From the NCBI GenBank assembly GCA_905365145.1, contig CAJPIO010000003.1, positions 62,001-126,000 of the forward strand: a stretch of 64,000 nt of DNA. Direction: 5' to 3'. This DNA is from Candidatus Saccharimonadota bacterium (lineage in GTDB: Bacteria; Patescibacteriota; Saccharimonadia; Saccharimonadales; Saccharimonadaceae). Positions 7,647-16,565 of the stretch are shown one piece after another; within the stretch, counting starts at the first letter, position 1; every line of letters starts with the position of its first letter. The position numbers and the translations under genes were made by a program. The notes below the pieces were generated by a model. That model was not told the origin of the DNA and made no database searches. It saw only the letters and a program-made list of their open reading frames with translations.

Positions 7647-9743
7647 GCGGTCGCGCGGCACTACTGTCTCGGTATCAGGGGTCTGTTTGCGCGGGAAACG
7701 CTTGCCTGACGGCTGCGGCATCAACGGCTGGCCAGCAGGTCTAGCTTGCGGGGCGCGGCCGTGTGCTTTCGCTGCGCCGCCAACTTCATTAACTACTGGA
7801 ATGACAATCGGCGTTCGTCGCGTCTGATCATACAAAATATGCGTTACTTCGTCTTTGATTTCTTTTTTGACCACCTCTATGTCATACTTACCAGAGAAAC
7901 TACGCGCCGCTTTCTGCTTGAGATATTGGCGGATCATTCCCATTAGCTCTTCATTATCGCGCATATAAATAAACCCGCGGCTGATAATGTCTGGACTAGT
8001 CAAGAGCCGCCCCGTACCGCGCTGAACCGTCAATATGACTATAAATATACCTTCTTGACTCATGTGGATACGGTCTTTGAGCACCACTTCGCTGACTACC
8101 GCGCCGGCATCATCATACATCGTACCGCCAGAGTGAACAATGCGGCCAATTTTATGCGCGCCATCGCTAGTAAACTCAATGATATCGCCTGGATCACAAA
8201 CAAATATATTTTGCCGCGGAATACCGCATTCTTTCTCGGCCAAGCGTGCATTGTGTACTAACATATGAAACTCGCCGTGATTAGGCAGATAATACTTCGG
8301 TTTGACCGCATTAATCACCCGCACGTGGTCATCGTAATAGCCGTGACCCGATAGGTGCAGCGGCCCGATACCAGTTAGGTGTGTTTTGCCATTTTGAATA
8401 ATCTCGCCACCCTCGCGCATCAGGCCATCGACCGTCCGCACCACATATTTTTCATTGCCAGGGATCGGGTTCGAGCTCAAGACCACTACGTCCGAGCCCT
8501 TAATCTTAACGTATTTGTGGGCGCCAGTCGCCATCCGGTTAAGTACCGCATTGAACTCGCCTTGGCTGCCAGTACAGACGATTGTTATCTTGTTATCAGG
8601 CAATTTAATCAAATCTTCCATCTTAACGACGGTATCTTTCGGCACTTTAATCACACCCGAACGCAGCGCTACCTCCAAGTTCTGAATCATGCTAAATCCA
8701 GCAAACGCTACTTTGCGATCATGCTTTTTCGCTTCCTCGAGAAGTAGCTGAATTCGATGCAACTGGCTAGAAAAGCTACTGACAATAATCCGGCTCTTCG
8801 ACCATTTATCCATCACCTCGCCCATGCTATGCTGAATGTCAAATTCGCCGTGTGTATGCGTACCGTCACTTTCACAGTTAGTCGACTCGTTCATAAACAG
8901 CAAGAAGCCTTCTTTCTCGGCAATTTCGCTAATCCGATTGAAATCGAATTTCTTGCCATCGACCGGATTTTCTTCAATACGCCAGTCGCCGCTCGAGAGG
9001 ATATTACCAACTGGCGTCCGCACCACTACGGCAGCTGCATCTGGAATCGAGTGATTAACGCGTACCAGCTCAACACTAAATGAATCACAAAGTTGTACAG
9101 TATCATGATTTTCTGGATTTAATTCGTGGTATTCTGGCGTGAAAGCGCCGTCTGTCTCTTCCATCGTCCGCTGTAGCATGCCAAGCGTGAACTTCGTGCC
9201 ATAAACTGGTGCTGGCAATTTCGGGATGATATGCCGAAATGCGCCAATGTGGTCGAGATGGCCGTGCGTAAAGACGTGCGCTCGAATCCGATGCTTATTT
9301 TCTTCCAGCCACTGAGTATCAGGAATTATATAATTTATACCCGGATAATCGCTGCCTGGGAACAAGAACCCCATATCAATGACAATGATATCGTTGTCGT
9401 ATTCAATCGCCGTCATGTTCTTGCCGATACCCATCTCGCCAACACCGCCAATCGGAATCACCTTCAATGTTGGCCGCGGCGCCCGCGGACGTTTCAGCTG
9501 GTCTTTTAGACTGAATTGCTTGCCGCCATAGCCGTTATATACCGATTTGTTGACCGGCACATTAATCAGATGCTGGCTAGCCTGCGCATTCACGCCTTCC
9601 GACATCCGCCGCTGCGCCCGAAAGACTTCGCCTTTGCGCGTAGTTGTCGCGTTCAGTACAGTATTGGTTGATTTTTGTTTAACCTGCAAAGGGCGTTTAC
9701 CAGTATCGTCGCCTTTGGGTGTTGCCAGTCGCCGCTGACCCAT
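7626..9743 (-). CDS. rnj: Ribonuclease J
   Basis: A metallo-beta-lactamase/beta-CASP 5' exonuclease and endonuclease of mRNA decay and rRNA maturation. The 705-residue product has about 85 extra basic N-terminal residues before the VIPIGGVGEMG core start. It then shows the HGHLDH zinc motif, the beta-CASP region with SGHGYYDD and LPNHGEFHML, and a Lys-rich C-terminal domain ending in a disordered Pro/Arg-rich tail. The ATG at 9743 follows a good AAGGAG site. A promoter at 9835-9863 gives a leader of about 85 nt with a 14-codon upstream ORF, so expression may be attenuated. PNPase at 14241 is its partner in RNA turnover. Confidence 0.95.
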   Translation of the reverse strand: MGQRRLATPKGDDTGKRPLQVKQKSTNTVLNATTTRKGEVFRAQRRMSEGVNAQASQHLINVPVNKSVYNGYGGKQFSLKDQLKRPRAPRPTLKVIPIGGVGEMGIGKNMTAIEYDNDIIVIDMGFLFPGSDYPGINYIIPDTQWLEENKHRIRAHVFTHGHLDHIGAFRHIIPKLPAPVYGTKFTLGMLQRTMEETDGAFTPEYHELNPENHDTVQLCDSFSVELVRVNHSIPDAAAVVVRTPVGNILSSGDWRIEENPVDGKKFDFNRISEIAEKEGFLLFMNESTNCESDGTHTHGEFDIQHSMGEVMDKWSKSRIIVSSFSSQLHRIQLLLEEAKKHDRKVAFAGFSMIQNLEVALRSGVIKVPKDTVVKMEDLIKLPDNKITIVCTGSQGEFNAVLNRMATGAHKYVKIKGSDVVVLSSNPIPGNEKYVVRTVDGLMREGGEIIQNGKTHLTGIGPLHLSGHGYYDDHVRVINAVKPKYYLPNHGEFHMLVHNARLAEKECGIPRQNIFVCDPGDIIEFTSDGAHKIGRIVHSGGTMYDDAGAVVSEVVLKDRIHMSQEGIFIVILTVQRGTGRLLTSPDIISRGFIYMRDNEELMGMIRQYLKQKAARSFSGKYDIEVVKKEIKDEVTHILYDQTRRTPIVIPVVNEVGGAAKAHGRAPQARPAGQPLMPQPSGKRFPRKQTPDTETVVPRDRSDSRSY

Positions 9744-9763
9744 ATTGTTATACTCCTTTTTTA

Positions 9764-9808
9764 TTACAATAATCTAAAAACCAGGTAGAGAGGTGTTATT
9801 TTACTCAT
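9764..9808 (-). CDS. Leader peptide upstream of RNase J, 14 aa
   Basis: In the RNase J leader an ATG (9808-9806) follows GAGAGGG at 7-nt spacing and opens 14 codons (MSKITPLYLVFRLL) ending 20 nt before the rnj start. The Shine-Dalgarno site can pair with a CCTCTC inside the small ORF, so a switch in ribosome access is possible. Inference only; no homologue is known to me. Confidence 0.45.
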   Translation of the reverse strand: MSKITPLYLVFRLL

Positions 9809-9834
9809 TAGAAATCCCTCTCGTTAGTAGCTTT

Positions 9835-9863
9835 ATTCTAGCAAACTGTCAGTATTTTGTCAA
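9835..9863 (-). promoter_or_regulatory. Sigma-70 promoter of rnj
   Basis: Minus-strand TTGACA (9863-9858) and TAGAAT (9840-9835) with a 17-nt spacer. Transcription would start near 9828. Confidence 0.8.
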
Positions 9864-9882
9864 AAATGACCCTACGCCAACT

Positions 9883-9921
9883 AAAATGCCAGCGCCGTTT
9901 TCCCAAAGACGCTGGCATTTT
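9883..9921 (-). terminator. Intrinsic terminator of the rrf2-yhgE operon
   Basis: Perfect 12-bp arms (9883-9894 and 9910-9921) flanking a 15-nt loop, with a T run in the minus reading, just past the yhgE stop at 9941. Confidence 0.9.
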
Positions 9922-9940
9922 CTAAAAGCTTCAAAGAGGA

Positions 9941-12052
9941 TTAATCGTCGCCATCCACCGAAGTATGAGCGAATTTTCGCTTGCCGCGGTAGATAAAGAA
10001 ACCGATTGTCAACAAGTTAGCCGCCAGTAAGAATCCAGCTAGCACCCACATGCTATCACTATAGAACGAACTGCCTAAACCTCCCGAAATAGCCTGGCGT
10101 AACGCCCGAATAGAATAAGTCATCGGCACCAGCGGATTGACTGCTTGGAAAAAGCCATTGGCTGTTTGAATCGGGAACGTTCCCTCGCTTGACCCCAGCT
10201 GTAATACTAGTAGCACCATCGCTAGGAAGCGTCCTGGATTGTCCAGCACAATTACCAGTAGCGACACGATCGACATATAGACAAACGACGTCAAATAAAT
10301 CGCCCCGATGAAATTCACCGGATGATCTGGCACTAGACCCAGGCAGTAAACCATGATCAGCATCAAGATAGTTGCCTGAACGAAGGCCGCCAAGCCAGTA
10401 ACCGAAGCTTTGGCCAGCCACCAGCGAAAAGCGTTTTCTTGCTCGGCAAAAGTTTTGCGGATTGGATAAATAATATTCAGAGCAATCGCCCCGACAAACA
10501 AGCTCAGCGACAACACATACGGCGCCAGCGCGTAGCCGTAATTCGGCACGTCGCCCTGCTTGGTCGTTTCCGACTTCACTGGACTGGCTATCTGCTGCTG
10601 AGTGGCTGCGCCAGTTGGTTGTATTTTGAGTTGCCGAGAAGCGTCTGCTAGCTTCGTAGCCAGAGTATCCGCGCCGCCCGCCAATTGCGAGGCGCCATTT
10701 GTTAGTACACCAGAGCGGCTATCTAACAGCCGCGCGCCGTTTGCCAGTTGTTGGCTGCCGGATTGCGCTTGCGCTAGACCGTTCGCCAGCGATAACGAGC
10801 CAGCTAGCAACTGATTGTTCGCCGCTCTGACGCTGTTATAGCCATTAAGAGCAGTGATTGCATTCGGCGCCAACTGATTAACGCCGTTGTTTAGCGTAGA
10901 AACGCCAGTTTGCAATTGCGCTTGCTGCGTTGACAGACTTTGAGTAAGTATCTGCAAATCTTTAAGCAGTGCGGCTGCTTGAACGCTAATCGTTTGCGTT
11001 TTATTAAGTGCCCGGGAAAGCTGGCTAATTTGCGGTAAAGTTATGGTTGTCGAACCGCCAGAACTTACTGTATCATGTCCTAATGTTTGCAGCGTCCCGC
11101 CTGCTGCCGTCAAATCCGCTGCTGCAGTTTGCATTGTTTGCGCCAAAATTTGCGCTTCGCTCTGCACTTTGCTCTGCTGATTAACAAGCGCCGGCGATGG
11201 ATTATGGACGCTGGTATTTAATTGATTAAGGCCTGCCTGCAACTGTTTCATACCGTTTGTTAACTGCGCAACTTGCGATTCGCTTGGCAAACCGTTCGAC
11301 AATCGTCCCAAACCTGCCTGTAATTGGCGCGATCCATCGCCGAGCCGCGCTAAACCATTAGCCATCGCCCGCTGATTTACCGCCAATTGCTGGACGCCGC
11401 CAGTATACGTCTGCGCGCCCGCTTGCAGCTGCGTCAAACCGCCGCGCAAAGTAGCTGCGCCACCCGCCGCCGTTTCCAGACCATCGCCGAGCTTATCTAC
11501 ATTTTCCAGCACACCCTTAGCGTACGCCTGAGTGATTTGCTCGGCCACCGACGTTTTGACTTTTTCAGCCGCTTGATTACTGACAAGCGAACCGATATAG
11601 TTCTTGGCTGGCGTAGTCGTGTAGCGAATCACCGCCTGCTGCGGTTGATCAGCAGTAATCGACGCCGCTTTTGCCGAAAAATCCGTCGGAACAGTCACCA
11701 CCGCATAGAAATGCCCGCTATTGACCCCATCATCAGCCTGCTGTTTATTTACAAATTCCCAGCCCAAATCATGATTACTTTTGAGTTTTTGCTCGACCGA
11801 TTGCCCAATATTGACCGTTTGGCCGTTCAGCTGCGCGCCTTTGTCCTCATTGACAAATGCCACCGGCAAGTTTTTCACCTGCCCATATGGGTCCCAGATG
11901 GAACCCAAGAAAAAACCGCTGTACATAATCGGAATAAACGAAATAACCGCCATCGACAGCAGCAATATTTTGTTTTTGCAGAGATGCTGCCACTCAGCTC
12001 GCACCATATTGACGCGACGCCTGCTTGACAGCCGTTTTAATTTTTCAACCAT
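9941..12052 (-). CDS. yhgE: YhgE/Pip-type membrane protein
   Basis: A 703-residue protein with one N-terminal membrane helix (about residues 30-50), a long extracytoplasmic region and five or six C-terminal helices (about 515-690) of ABC-2 permease type. The outer region consists of repeats of the form LxxGxxQLxxG (about 185-480), a coiled-coil stalk typical of YhgE/Pip and type VII secretion EsaA/YueB proteins. Lactococcal Pip and Bacillus YueB are phage receptors, and the native function of the family is unclear. The start overlaps the end of the Rrf2 gene by 8 nt, so regulator and membrane protein are coupled. Role is inferred from family and topology. Confidence 0.88.
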   Translation of the reverse strand: MVEKLKRLSSRRRVNMVRAEWQHLCKNKILLLSMAVISFIPIMYSGFFLGSIWDPYGQVKNLPVAFVNEDKGAQLNGQTVNIGQSVEQKLKSNHDLGWEFVNKQQADDGVNSGHFYAVVTVPTDFSAKAASITADQPQQAVIRYTTTPAKNYIGSLVSNQAAEKVKTSVAEQITQAYAKGVLENVDKLGDGLETAAGGAATLRGGLTQLQAGAQTYTGGVQQLAVNQRAMANGLARLGDGSRQLQAGLGRLSNGLPSESQVAQLTNGMKQLQAGLNQLNTSVHNPSPALVNQQSKVQSEAQILAQTMQTAAADLTAAGGTLQTLGHDTVSSGGSTTITLPQISQLSRALNKTQTISVQAAALLKDLQILTQSLSTQQAQLQTGVSTLNNGVNQLAPNAITALNGYNSVRAANNQLLAGSLSLANGLAQAQSGSQQLANGARLLDSRSGVLTNGASQLAGGADTLATKLADASRQLKIQPTGAATQQQIASPVKSETTKQGDVPNYGYALAPYVLSLSLFVGAIALNIIYPIRKTFAEQENAFRWWLAKASVTGLAAFVQATILMLIMVYCLGLVPDHPVNFIGAIYLTSFVYMSIVSLLVIVLDNPGRFLAMVLLVLQLGSSEGTFPIQTANGFFQAVNPLVPMTYSIRALRQAISGGLGSSFYSDSMWVLAGFLLAANLLTIGFFIYRGKRKFAHTSVDGDD

Positions 12053-12479
12053 GCATTACCTCCTTGACAACGTCTTCTAACGTTACCGTTTTTAGATACT
12101 CGCTCCACTTCTCTTGCGCCTCGGAAAAGACTTTTTCAATCATATTCATGCCAATTTCCACCTGGCGAGGCCGCGACGCAAACACTCTTTCGACAATTCC
12201 CTGAGGCTGAAAAAACGGCGCTTCGCCTTCAATCGCCAGCACCACATCGTGCAGCGTCACTTGGCCCATTTCCCGCGCCAAAATGAAACCGCCGCCAGCG
12301 CCCTGCGTCGAAGTAATCAACCGTGCTACCACCAGCTTGCGGCTAATTTTCTTCAGATACGTCGGCGATACTGCCATCTTTTCCGCCAAAGCATCATTGG
12401 TCATCGGTGCTTTTCGCTGCGGATCAGCCAAAATCGCCATAATACAGCACGCTTGTTCAACAGCTCCCGATAGTTTCAT
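12045..12479 (-). CDS. Rrf2-family transcriptional regulator
   Basis: A 144-residue winged-helix regulator with the Rrf2 pattern: an N-terminal helix, a recognition helix around SPTYLKKISRKL (residues 38-49) and a wing with STQGAGGGFILAR (57-69). The three cysteines that bind an Fe-S cluster in IscR and NsrR are absent after residue 12, so it probably senses something else or uses redox-independent binding. A perfect 11-bp inverted repeat (12501-12527) overlaps its own -10 box, which indicates autorepression. It is co-transcribed with yhgE. Confidence 0.92.
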   Translation of the reverse strand: MKLSGAVEQACCIMAILADPQRKAPMTNDALAEKMAVSPTYLKKISRKLVVARLITSTQGAGGGFILAREMGQVTLHDVVLAIEGEAPFFQPQGIVERVFASRPRQVEIGMNMIEKVFSEAQEKWSEYLKTVTLEDVVKEVMHG

Positions 12480-12500
12480 AAAGTCCTTTCATGAATTAGA

Positions 12501-12527
12501 TATAGTGGATATCGACTATCCACTATA
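12501..12527. promoter_or_regulatory. Operator for the Rrf2 regulator
   Basis: Perfect inverted repeat, arms TATAGTGGATA and TATCCACTATA, spacer TCGAC. It covers the -10 box (12527-12522) and the expected transcription start of the rrf2-yhgE promoter. Confidence 0.85.
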
Positions 12528-12550
12528 CTACACTAGGCTAGTTTTGGCAA
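12522..12550 (-). promoter_or_regulatory. Promoter of rrf2-yhgE
   Basis: TTGCCA (12550-12545), 17-nt spacer and TATAGT (12527-12522). The start codon at 12479 follows a GAAAGGA site. Confidence 0.8.
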
Positions 12551-12622
12551 GAGTTTAATAAACGGATTGGGAATAAGCCCCGGCTTTTGAGCAGATATCT
12601 ATAGGTTGCCAGCGTGTCAACC

Positions 12623-13207
12623 TTACGATTCAGGATTATTCTGCTGCACAAACGCCGCCGCCCGCATAAAATCGTCAATTAGCGTCTGGCGCATACCGCC
12701 ATTATATAGCGCTGCTGCTGGATGATATAGCGTAATCACTACAAATTCCAATTCATGCAAACGCACCCGCCGCGGTCGGCCATGATCATGACTGATCCGC
12801 AACCCAGGGATAAAACCGCCGCCGCTGTGCCGCCCCAATGTCAGCACCGCTTTTGGCTGGATAATTTCCAATTGCCGCATCAAATACGGCCAAAACTGGC
12901 GCTTCTCTTCTGGCAGCGGGTCGCGGTTATTTGGCGGCCGATACTTCACAATGTTGGTAATATAAACATCCGGACGCTGCAAACCAGCTGCCGCCAGCAT
13001 CTCGTCGAGAAATTTCCCCGCTGCACCGACAAATGGTTTACCTTGTAAATCTTCATTCTTGCCCGGTGCTTCGCCGATAAATACGATATCAGCATCAGCA
13101 TTGCCATCGCCCATCACCAGCTGCGTTGCTTGAGCCGCCAATTCCGAACAAATCCCAGCTTTGATGATTTCTGCCGCCAATGCGTCTAATTCAGCTTGCT
13201 TATCCAT
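12623..13207 (-). CDS. udg: Family 4-type uracil-DNA glycosylase lacking Fe-S cysteines
   Basis: Base-excision repair enzyme that removes uracil from DNA. The 194-residue protein has motif A GEAPG (residues 45-49), the GKPFVG segment, NIVKxRPPxNRDPLPEE and the catalytic-loop YHPAAALYN (161-169). Family 4 enzymes carry a [4Fe-4S] cluster on four cysteines. Here only Cys20 remains: the Cys of NxxKCRPP is Tyr89, and the one before the PYL helix is Trp106. The start is supported by the conserved N-terminal helix. It lies downstream of a membrane-protein gene but is separated from it by a terminator. Confidence 0.9.
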   Translation of the reverse strand: MDKQAELDALAAEIIKAGICSELAAQATQLVMGDGNADADIVFIGEAPGKNEDLQGKPFVGAAGKFLDEMLAAAGLQRPDVYITNIVKYRPPNNRDPLPEEKRQFWPYLMRQLEIIQPKAVLTLGRHSGGGFIPGLRISHDHGRPRRVRLHELEFVVITLYHPAAALYNGGMRQTLIDDFMRAAAFVQQNNPES

Positions 13208-13225
13208 AATTACATTTTACCAAAA

Positions 13226-13255
13226 TAGTACCCTCTGCTGATACAGAGGGTACTA
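13226..13255 (-). terminator. Hairpin terminator
   Basis: Perfect 12-bp arms (13226-13237 and 13244-13255) with a 6-nt loop and AT-rich flank, between the 294-residue membrane protein gene and udg. It would end the membrane-protein transcript. Confidence 0.85.
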
Positions 13256-13270
13256 CCGGCGCGGCGAATA

Positions 13271-14155
13271 TTAACGCAGCGCAGTTAATTTTTGATTGAC
13301 AACGCTTGAAAAGTCGTTGTAGTACCGATCCATTCCGCTATCGGTAACTTTGCGGCTAGCGTTAGTAATTAACGTATAGCCAGTGGTTGACGGTTCGGTT
13401 GGACGGCGCGGTCGAGCGCTGAAATTGCCGCTGGTATAAGCCCTAGCGTATTCGACGTAATACTTCTTCAACGAAGTGTAGTAATCGCTCCACTCCTTGC
13501 CAAATCTAGCCACGTTGCTATTGTCCGATTTGCTCAGTTTCTGCATCAGAGATGTGCAATCGCCGTATTTTTGGTCAACTTCTTTGTCGACTTCATCGGG
13601 TTTTTTGCTTATATGGCCAAGATAAAATACGTTATCGCATTTTTTTCTGACCTCGCTATAAACCTCCACGTACTGCGACAAGCCTTCCATTTCAGGTTTA
13701 GCGACGTCGTAAGCTTTCTTGTATTTGTCGTAAGCTTCTTTGACATCTTTATCGTGCATAATCTTAGATTTCGACAATTTGTCGTTTAACTCGTCGCGGC
13801 TCTTGATAGCGCTATTAACTGTTTCTTTGTAGGCTTCTGGATTGCGCACAGACGAATACTGCAAACTGTTCAATTTCGAGCTTTCATCGTTCATCCACGA
13901 AATAGCTTGGCGATAATCCTCTTTGCTCGGCCCCATATTAAGCAGCAAAACAACCACTATTACGATAATTAGCAGCAAAAAGCCAACAGAACCGCCAATT
14001 ATTCCCCACAAAACCCCTTTGCTGAGACCTTTGTTAACCGGCATTTGCGGCGGCATCGCTGGCTGCTGTTGCATAGGTGGTGCGGACATTGGAGCTGGTG
14101 GCTGCGCAGGCGGCACTGACTGCGGCGATTCAGGTGGTTGCGGTTGATTGTTCAT
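13271..14155 (-). CDS. Single-pass membrane protein with Pro/Gln/Met-rich N-terminus
   Basis: A 294-residue protein whose first 45 residues are rich in Pro, Gln and Met, followed by a glycine-containing membrane helix (about 47-72) and a long, charged, helical extracytoplasmic domain. The family is not recognised. The same plan (Pro/Gln-rich cytoplasmic tail, one helix, coiled outer part) is seen in the protein at 34132-35034, and in outline in several other unknown proteins of the window. A terminator follows it. A surface or attachment role is possible but unsupported by motifs. Confidence 0.75.
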   Translation of the reverse strand: MNNQPQPPESPQSVPPAQPPAPMSAPPMQQQPAMPPQMPVNKGLSKGVLWGIIGGSVGFLLLIIVIVVVLLLNMGPSKEDYRQAISWMNDESSKLNSLQYSSVRNPEAYKETVNSAIKSRDELNDKLSKSKIMHDKDVKEAYDKYKKAYDVAKPEMEGLSQYVEVYSEVRKKCDNVFYLGHISKKPDEVDKEVDQKYGDCTSLMQKLSKSDNSNVARFGKEWSDYYTSLKKYYVEYARAYTSGNFSARPRRPTEPSTTGYTLITNASRKVTDSGMDRYYNDFSSVVNQKLTALR

Positions 14156-14240
14156 AGACTTCCCCTCTTTTATAAGTGTATCTCTATTAAGTATAGCAAA
14201 ACTTAAGCTGTTCCGTATAGTATTCGTTTATGTAGAAATA

Positions 14241-16358
14241 TTATCGCTGTTCAATTCCCTTCATTGTCAAGCTTAGGCGCCCGCGGTTATCAATTTCTGT
14301 TAACTTAACACGTACCGTTTGACCCTCTTTCAAGACATCAGTTACTTTGCCGACTCGTTTATCCGATAGTTGTGAAATGTGCAACATACCGTCAATCCCC
14401 GGCAAGATATTCACGAACGCGCCGAAATCTTTGATGCTGACCACCTTGCCTTGGTAAATTTTGCCAACTTCTGGCTCTTCGACCAGGCTTTTAATCCAGG
14501 CAAGCGCCTTCTCAATTGATTCGCCGTTCGGACTGGCGATGGTAATCAGGCCGTCTTCCTTGATATCAACCTCAGCGCCAGTCTCACTGGTAATCTTGTT
14601 AATCACCTCGCCGCCCTTGCCGATGACCGCGCCGATTTTATCTGGATCAATTTTTAGCTTTTCAATCCGCGGCGCGTACGGGCTGAGTGCTTCCCGCGGC
14701 GCTGGCAAAATACTTAGCATATGGTCAAGAATAAATGCCCGCCCCGCCTTGCTCTGCTCAATCGCTTGGCGCAGCACTGCCACTGGCAAACCATGTACCT
14801 TCATATCCATCTGTAGCGCCGTGATGCCCTTGGCTGTACCAGTCACCTTGAAATCCATGTCACCGGCAAAGTCCTCGGCATCGGCAATGTCGCTCAGTAC
14901 GTACGGCGTATCGCCGTCCATCATTAGACCCATGGCAATACCGCTAACCGGCGCCTTCAAAGGCACGCCAGCATCCATCAGCGCCAGACAACTCGAACAG
15001 GTCGCTGCCATCGACGTCGAACCGTTCTGGCTCATAATTTCAGTGACGCTGCGGATGGCGTATGGAAAGTCTTCTTCGCTTGGTAATACCGGCGTCAAGG
15101 CGCGCTCCGCCAAATAGCCGTGGCCAATCTCGCGCCGACCCGGACTGCCCATCCGCTTAACCTCGCCAACCGTATAGCCCGGCGCATTGTAATGATGCAT
15201 GTAGCGCCGCTCGCCGTCGTTAACTTCCATAGTATCAACCAGCTGCGCGTAACTCAGCGGCGCCAAAGTGACAATATTCATACCCTGCGTCACACCGCGG
15301 GTAAACAAGCTTGAACCGTGCGCTCGCGGCAGTAAACCAACCTCTGAGCTTAACGGGCGGATTTCCGTCAAAGCGCGGCCATCCGGGCGCTTACCGTCCT
15401 CGACGATACCGCGGCGAACATCTTTGTGCAATGCCAGGGTAAATGCTTCATCGTACTCATCGCGCACCTCATCATACGTCTCGCCAACTTTCTCGGCCAT
15501 TGCTTCATGAAAGGCCCAGCGAATTTCATTGACCATTTCGTTACGCTCTGGGTACGGCCGGCGGATTTGCTCGCCCAATTTACCGTCAACCCACTCATCA
15601 GCCGTCTGCTGAATTGTTTCGTCGGGTAAGACTAATTCATATTCTTGCGGAGTTGGCACAACTTTGGCAGCTAGTTCGCGCTGCAACTGAATCGCCGGCT
15701 GCATCATCTGGTGCGCCCAGGCCATGGCATCGACGATCACTTCTTCTGATACCTCCTTGGCACCGGCCTCCACCATGGTGATGCCGCTGGCAATACCCGC
15801 CACCACCAGGTCCAAATCAGATTGCTCACGCTCCTCCGGCGTCAAAAAGGCCTTAAACTCGCCATTCACGCGGCCTACCCGCAAGCCCGCCACCGGACCG
15901 TCAAACGGCGTCCCAGTCAGCATCAAGGCGCTCGACGCCGCAATCATCGCCACCACATCCGGACGGAAATCCGGATCCATGCTCAGCACCGTCGCCACGA
16001 CTTGCACTTCTTGGCGGTAGCCCTTTGGAAACAGCGGCCGAATCGGACGGTCGATTAGCCGGCCGATTAGCACCGCCTCGTCGCTCGGCCGACCTTCGCG
16101 CTTGATAAACCGCGAGCCAGAAATTTTGCCCGCCGCATAAAACCGTTCTTCATAATCAATCGACAGCGGAAAGTAATCCAGCTGCACTGGCCGGCTACCC
16201 ACCTGGGCACTGCCCAAGACCACCGTATCGCCGTAGCGAACCAGCACACTACCAGTCGTCCGAAAACCAACGCGGTTGACCTCCAGCGTCAGCGGTCGGC
16301 CGCACAGCTCGGTGGTAACGCTAAAAATCTCCTTGCCGCTCGGGTTAATAATACTCAT
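14241..16358 (-). CDS. pnp: Polyribonucleotide nucleotidyltransferase (PNPase)
   Basis: A phosphorolytic 3'-5' exoribonuclease acting as a trimer in mRNA decay. The 705 residues hold two RNase PH domains, the second with the GDMDFKVTGT active-site region, then a KH domain with GKGGEVINK (about 590-600) and a C-terminal S1 domain (about 630-700). Start at 16358 follows AAAGGAGCTC. The leader from TATAAT near 16488 is about 130 nt long and can fold (GCGGC/GCCGC pairing), as in PNPase genes regulated through RNase III cleavage. Works with RNase J in this genome. Confidence 0.97.
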   Translation of the reverse strand: MSIINPSGKEIFSVTTELCGRPLTLEVNRVGFRTTGSVLVRYGDTVVLGSAQVGSRPVQLDYFPLSIDYEERFYAAGKISGSRFIKREGRPSDEAVLIGRLIDRPIRPLFPKGYRQEVQVVATVLSMDPDFRPDVVAMIAASSALMLTGTPFDGPVAGLRVGRVNGEFKAFLTPEEREQSDLDLVVAGIASGITMVEAGAKEVSEEVIVDAMAWAHQMMQPAIQLQRELAAKVVPTPQEYELVLPDETIQQTADEWVDGKLGEQIRRPYPERNEMVNEIRWAFHEAMAEKVGETYDEVRDEYDEAFTLALHKDVRRGIVEDGKRPDGRALTEIRPLSSEVGLLPRAHGSSLFTRGVTQGMNIVTLAPLSYAQLVDTMEVNDGERRYMHHYNAPGYTVGEVKRMGSPGRREIGHGYLAERALTPVLPSEEDFPYAIRSVTEIMSQNGSTSMAATCSSCLALMDAGVPLKAPVSGIAMGLMMDGDTPYVLSDIADAEDFAGDMDFKVTGTAKGITALQMDMKVHGLPVAVLRQAIEQSKAGRAFILDHMLSILPAPREALSPYAPRIEKLKIDPDKIGAVIGKGGEVINKITSETGAEVDIKEDGLITIASPNGESIEKALAWIKSLVEEPEVGKIYQGKVVSIKDFGAFVNILPGIDGMLHISQLSDKRVGKVTDVLKEGQTVRVKLTEIDNRGRLSLTMKGIEQR

Positions 16359-16530
16359 AAAAGAGCTCCTTTCTTCGCGGCAAGTAACAGGGATGAAAAT
16401 TCGTCTTGGCTAGGCTTGGCGATTCAAAGCCGCGCGCCGCAAATTCTCGTCTCTATCACTTCCGCGTTAACAATAACTACCTTATTATAGCAGACAGCAA
16501 AGGTTATTTCATCTATATCATGTCATGCTA

Positions 16531-16559
16531 TTGCTTTTTTATCATGTTTATGCTATAAT
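16531..16559 (+). promoter_or_regulatory. Promoter giving a leaderless nuclease-like mRNA
   Basis: TTGCTT, 17-nt spacer, TATAAT, then 6 nt to the ATG at 16566. No Shine-Dalgarno site fits between, so transcription should start at or next to the A of the start codon. Confidence 0.8.
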
Positions 16560-16565
16560 AAAAGA

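Noticed and set aside
10700..11480. Repeats in yhgE as a variable-number tandem repeat
   Set aside because: The repetition is at protein level (LxxGxxQL heptads) with diverged DNA, as usual for the coiled-coil stalk of this family.
14461..15117. Long plus-strand frame opposite pnp, and similar long frames opposite ftsK, rnj and pyrG
   Set aside because: They lie wholly antisense to certain genes, have no ribosome sites and encode Ser/Arg-rich shadow sequence typical of the reverse strand of coding DNA.
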